Assembly: GCF_001421965.1 (NCBI RefSeq)
Contig: NZ_LMLP01000005.1
Span: 1-44,015 of the forward strand
Length of the DNA: 44,015 nucleotides
Direction: 5' to 3'
DNA from: Sphingomonas sp. Leaf67
Lineage (GTDB): Bacteria; Pseudomonadota; Alphaproteobacteria; Sphingomonadales; Sphingomonadaceae
How positions within the stretch are numbered: the stretch's first letter is position 1; each line of letters starts with the position of its first letter. The position numbers and the translations under genes are program-made. This document shows, piece after piece, positions 43,675 through 44,015 of this stretch. The notes beneath the pieces are model-generated. The model was not told the origin of the DNA. It did not search any database and saw nothing but the letters and a program-made list of their open reading frames with translations.

Positions 43675-44015
43675 CCATTAGAATTACAAAAACATGACGA
43701 TCGCGACACATTCTGGCGGATAATTCGCAATCTCTACTTCGTAAGTCACAAGTAAAACTACTCTGAATTTACAGGAACACAGCCGATCACTCCACATTTT
43801 TATTCAAAGTAAATCTTAGAACATTTGCAGTAGAGAGAGATGGATCGTTCGTTTTGCCCCCCGGACGTTCGTTGGGCCAGGGTTTCTAACCATACAAAGT
43901 TCATGCCGGGTTGAACGACCCATGTGTGGACGGCCCTCCGTTGGCAAGTACGACATTCGCCTAGCATTGCTGGTTGGTGCGGCCATGTGTCCGACCTGTT
44001 GGTGCGACATGTAGC
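43675..44015. other. Gene-free, AT-richer right flank
   Basis: About 340 bases with clearly lower GC than the locus and no credible gene. A 64-codon minus-strand frame (43816-44010) has no recognisable family, ribosome site or codon bias. The composition change mirrors that at 6653-7201 and marks the right edge of the glycan locus. No insertion-sequence end or attachment site could be identified. Confidence 0.55.

Noticed and set aside
43816..44010. 64-codon minus-strand frame at the right end
   Set aside because: There is no ribosome site, no recognisable family, and it sits in the AT-richer flank; chance is the simpler explanation.

Overview
The window looks like an accessory region of a Sphingomonas-type alphaproteobacterium. 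The DNA is very GC-rich apart from two AT-richer gaps. It has a TonB-dependent receptor with its own exported and cytoplasmic glycosidases, Tat-like or Sec leaders, and a non-phosphorylative deoxysugar pathway ending in a fumarylacetoacetate-hydrolase-type lyase, as described for sphingomonads and xanthomonads. The genus is an inference from gene content; no rRNA or tRNA is present.

Left part (1-6652): the 3' end of an IS481-type transposase runs directly into a decapitated alpha/beta hydrolase. A co-directional group follows: two catalase-family haem proteins, an alpha/beta hydrolase fused in frame to an exported Yellow/MRJP-like propeller protein, a DJ-1/PfpI protein, a short-chain dehydrogenase and a SnoaL-like protein. 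This group looks like a redox or stress detoxification set. An AT-richer, gene-free gap (6653-7201) separates it from the rest.

Main part (7202-43644): a plant-glycan locus of 12 transcription units. From left to right: an exported DUF5060/DUF4038 glycosidase (apiosidase-like) divergent from a sugar MFS transporter; an FGGY kinase with a split transketolase; divergent from these a TIM-barrel sugar isomerase, an FMN L-lactate dehydrogenase and a GH78 alpha-L-rhamnosidase; then a CoA-dependent operon (DUF4432 epimerase-like, SDR, CaiB/BaiF CoA-transferase, leaderless solute-binding-protein homologue, enoyl-CoA hydratase, D-2-hydroxyacid dehydrogenase, glycerate-kinase-like P-loop protein); an exported beta-helix protein divergent from a GH28-like protein; a TonB-dependent receptor; an enolase-superfamily dehydratase with an MFS transporter, divergent from a GntR regulator and a lactonase; an aldo/keto reductase, SDR and RhaM mutarotase; an exported GH2 enzyme divergent from a FAH-type hydrolase and a second GH28 protein.

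Two known pathways can be read from this. Isomerase, FGGY kinase and split transketolase match the published D-apiose route (apiose, apulose, apulose-4-phosphate, then DHAP plus xylulose-5-phosphate). Mutarotase, aldose dehydrogenase, lactonase, dehydratase, SDR and FAH hydrolase match the L-rhamnose/L-fucose route to pyruvate and L-lactate, and the LldD-type enzyme would oxidise the L-lactate. Apiose plus rhamnose plus GH28/GH2 suggests pectin of rhamnogalacturonan-II type, apiogalacturonan, or plant apioside/rhamnoside glycosides.

Two things stand out. A 13-bp near-palindrome (consensus TATGACGTATTAT) occurs eight times, once in every promoter region of the main part, and I did not see it in the left part; the locus GntR protein is the obvious candidate to bind it. 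The CoA-dependent operon has no place in either known pathway and is the best candidate for an undescribed catabolic system.
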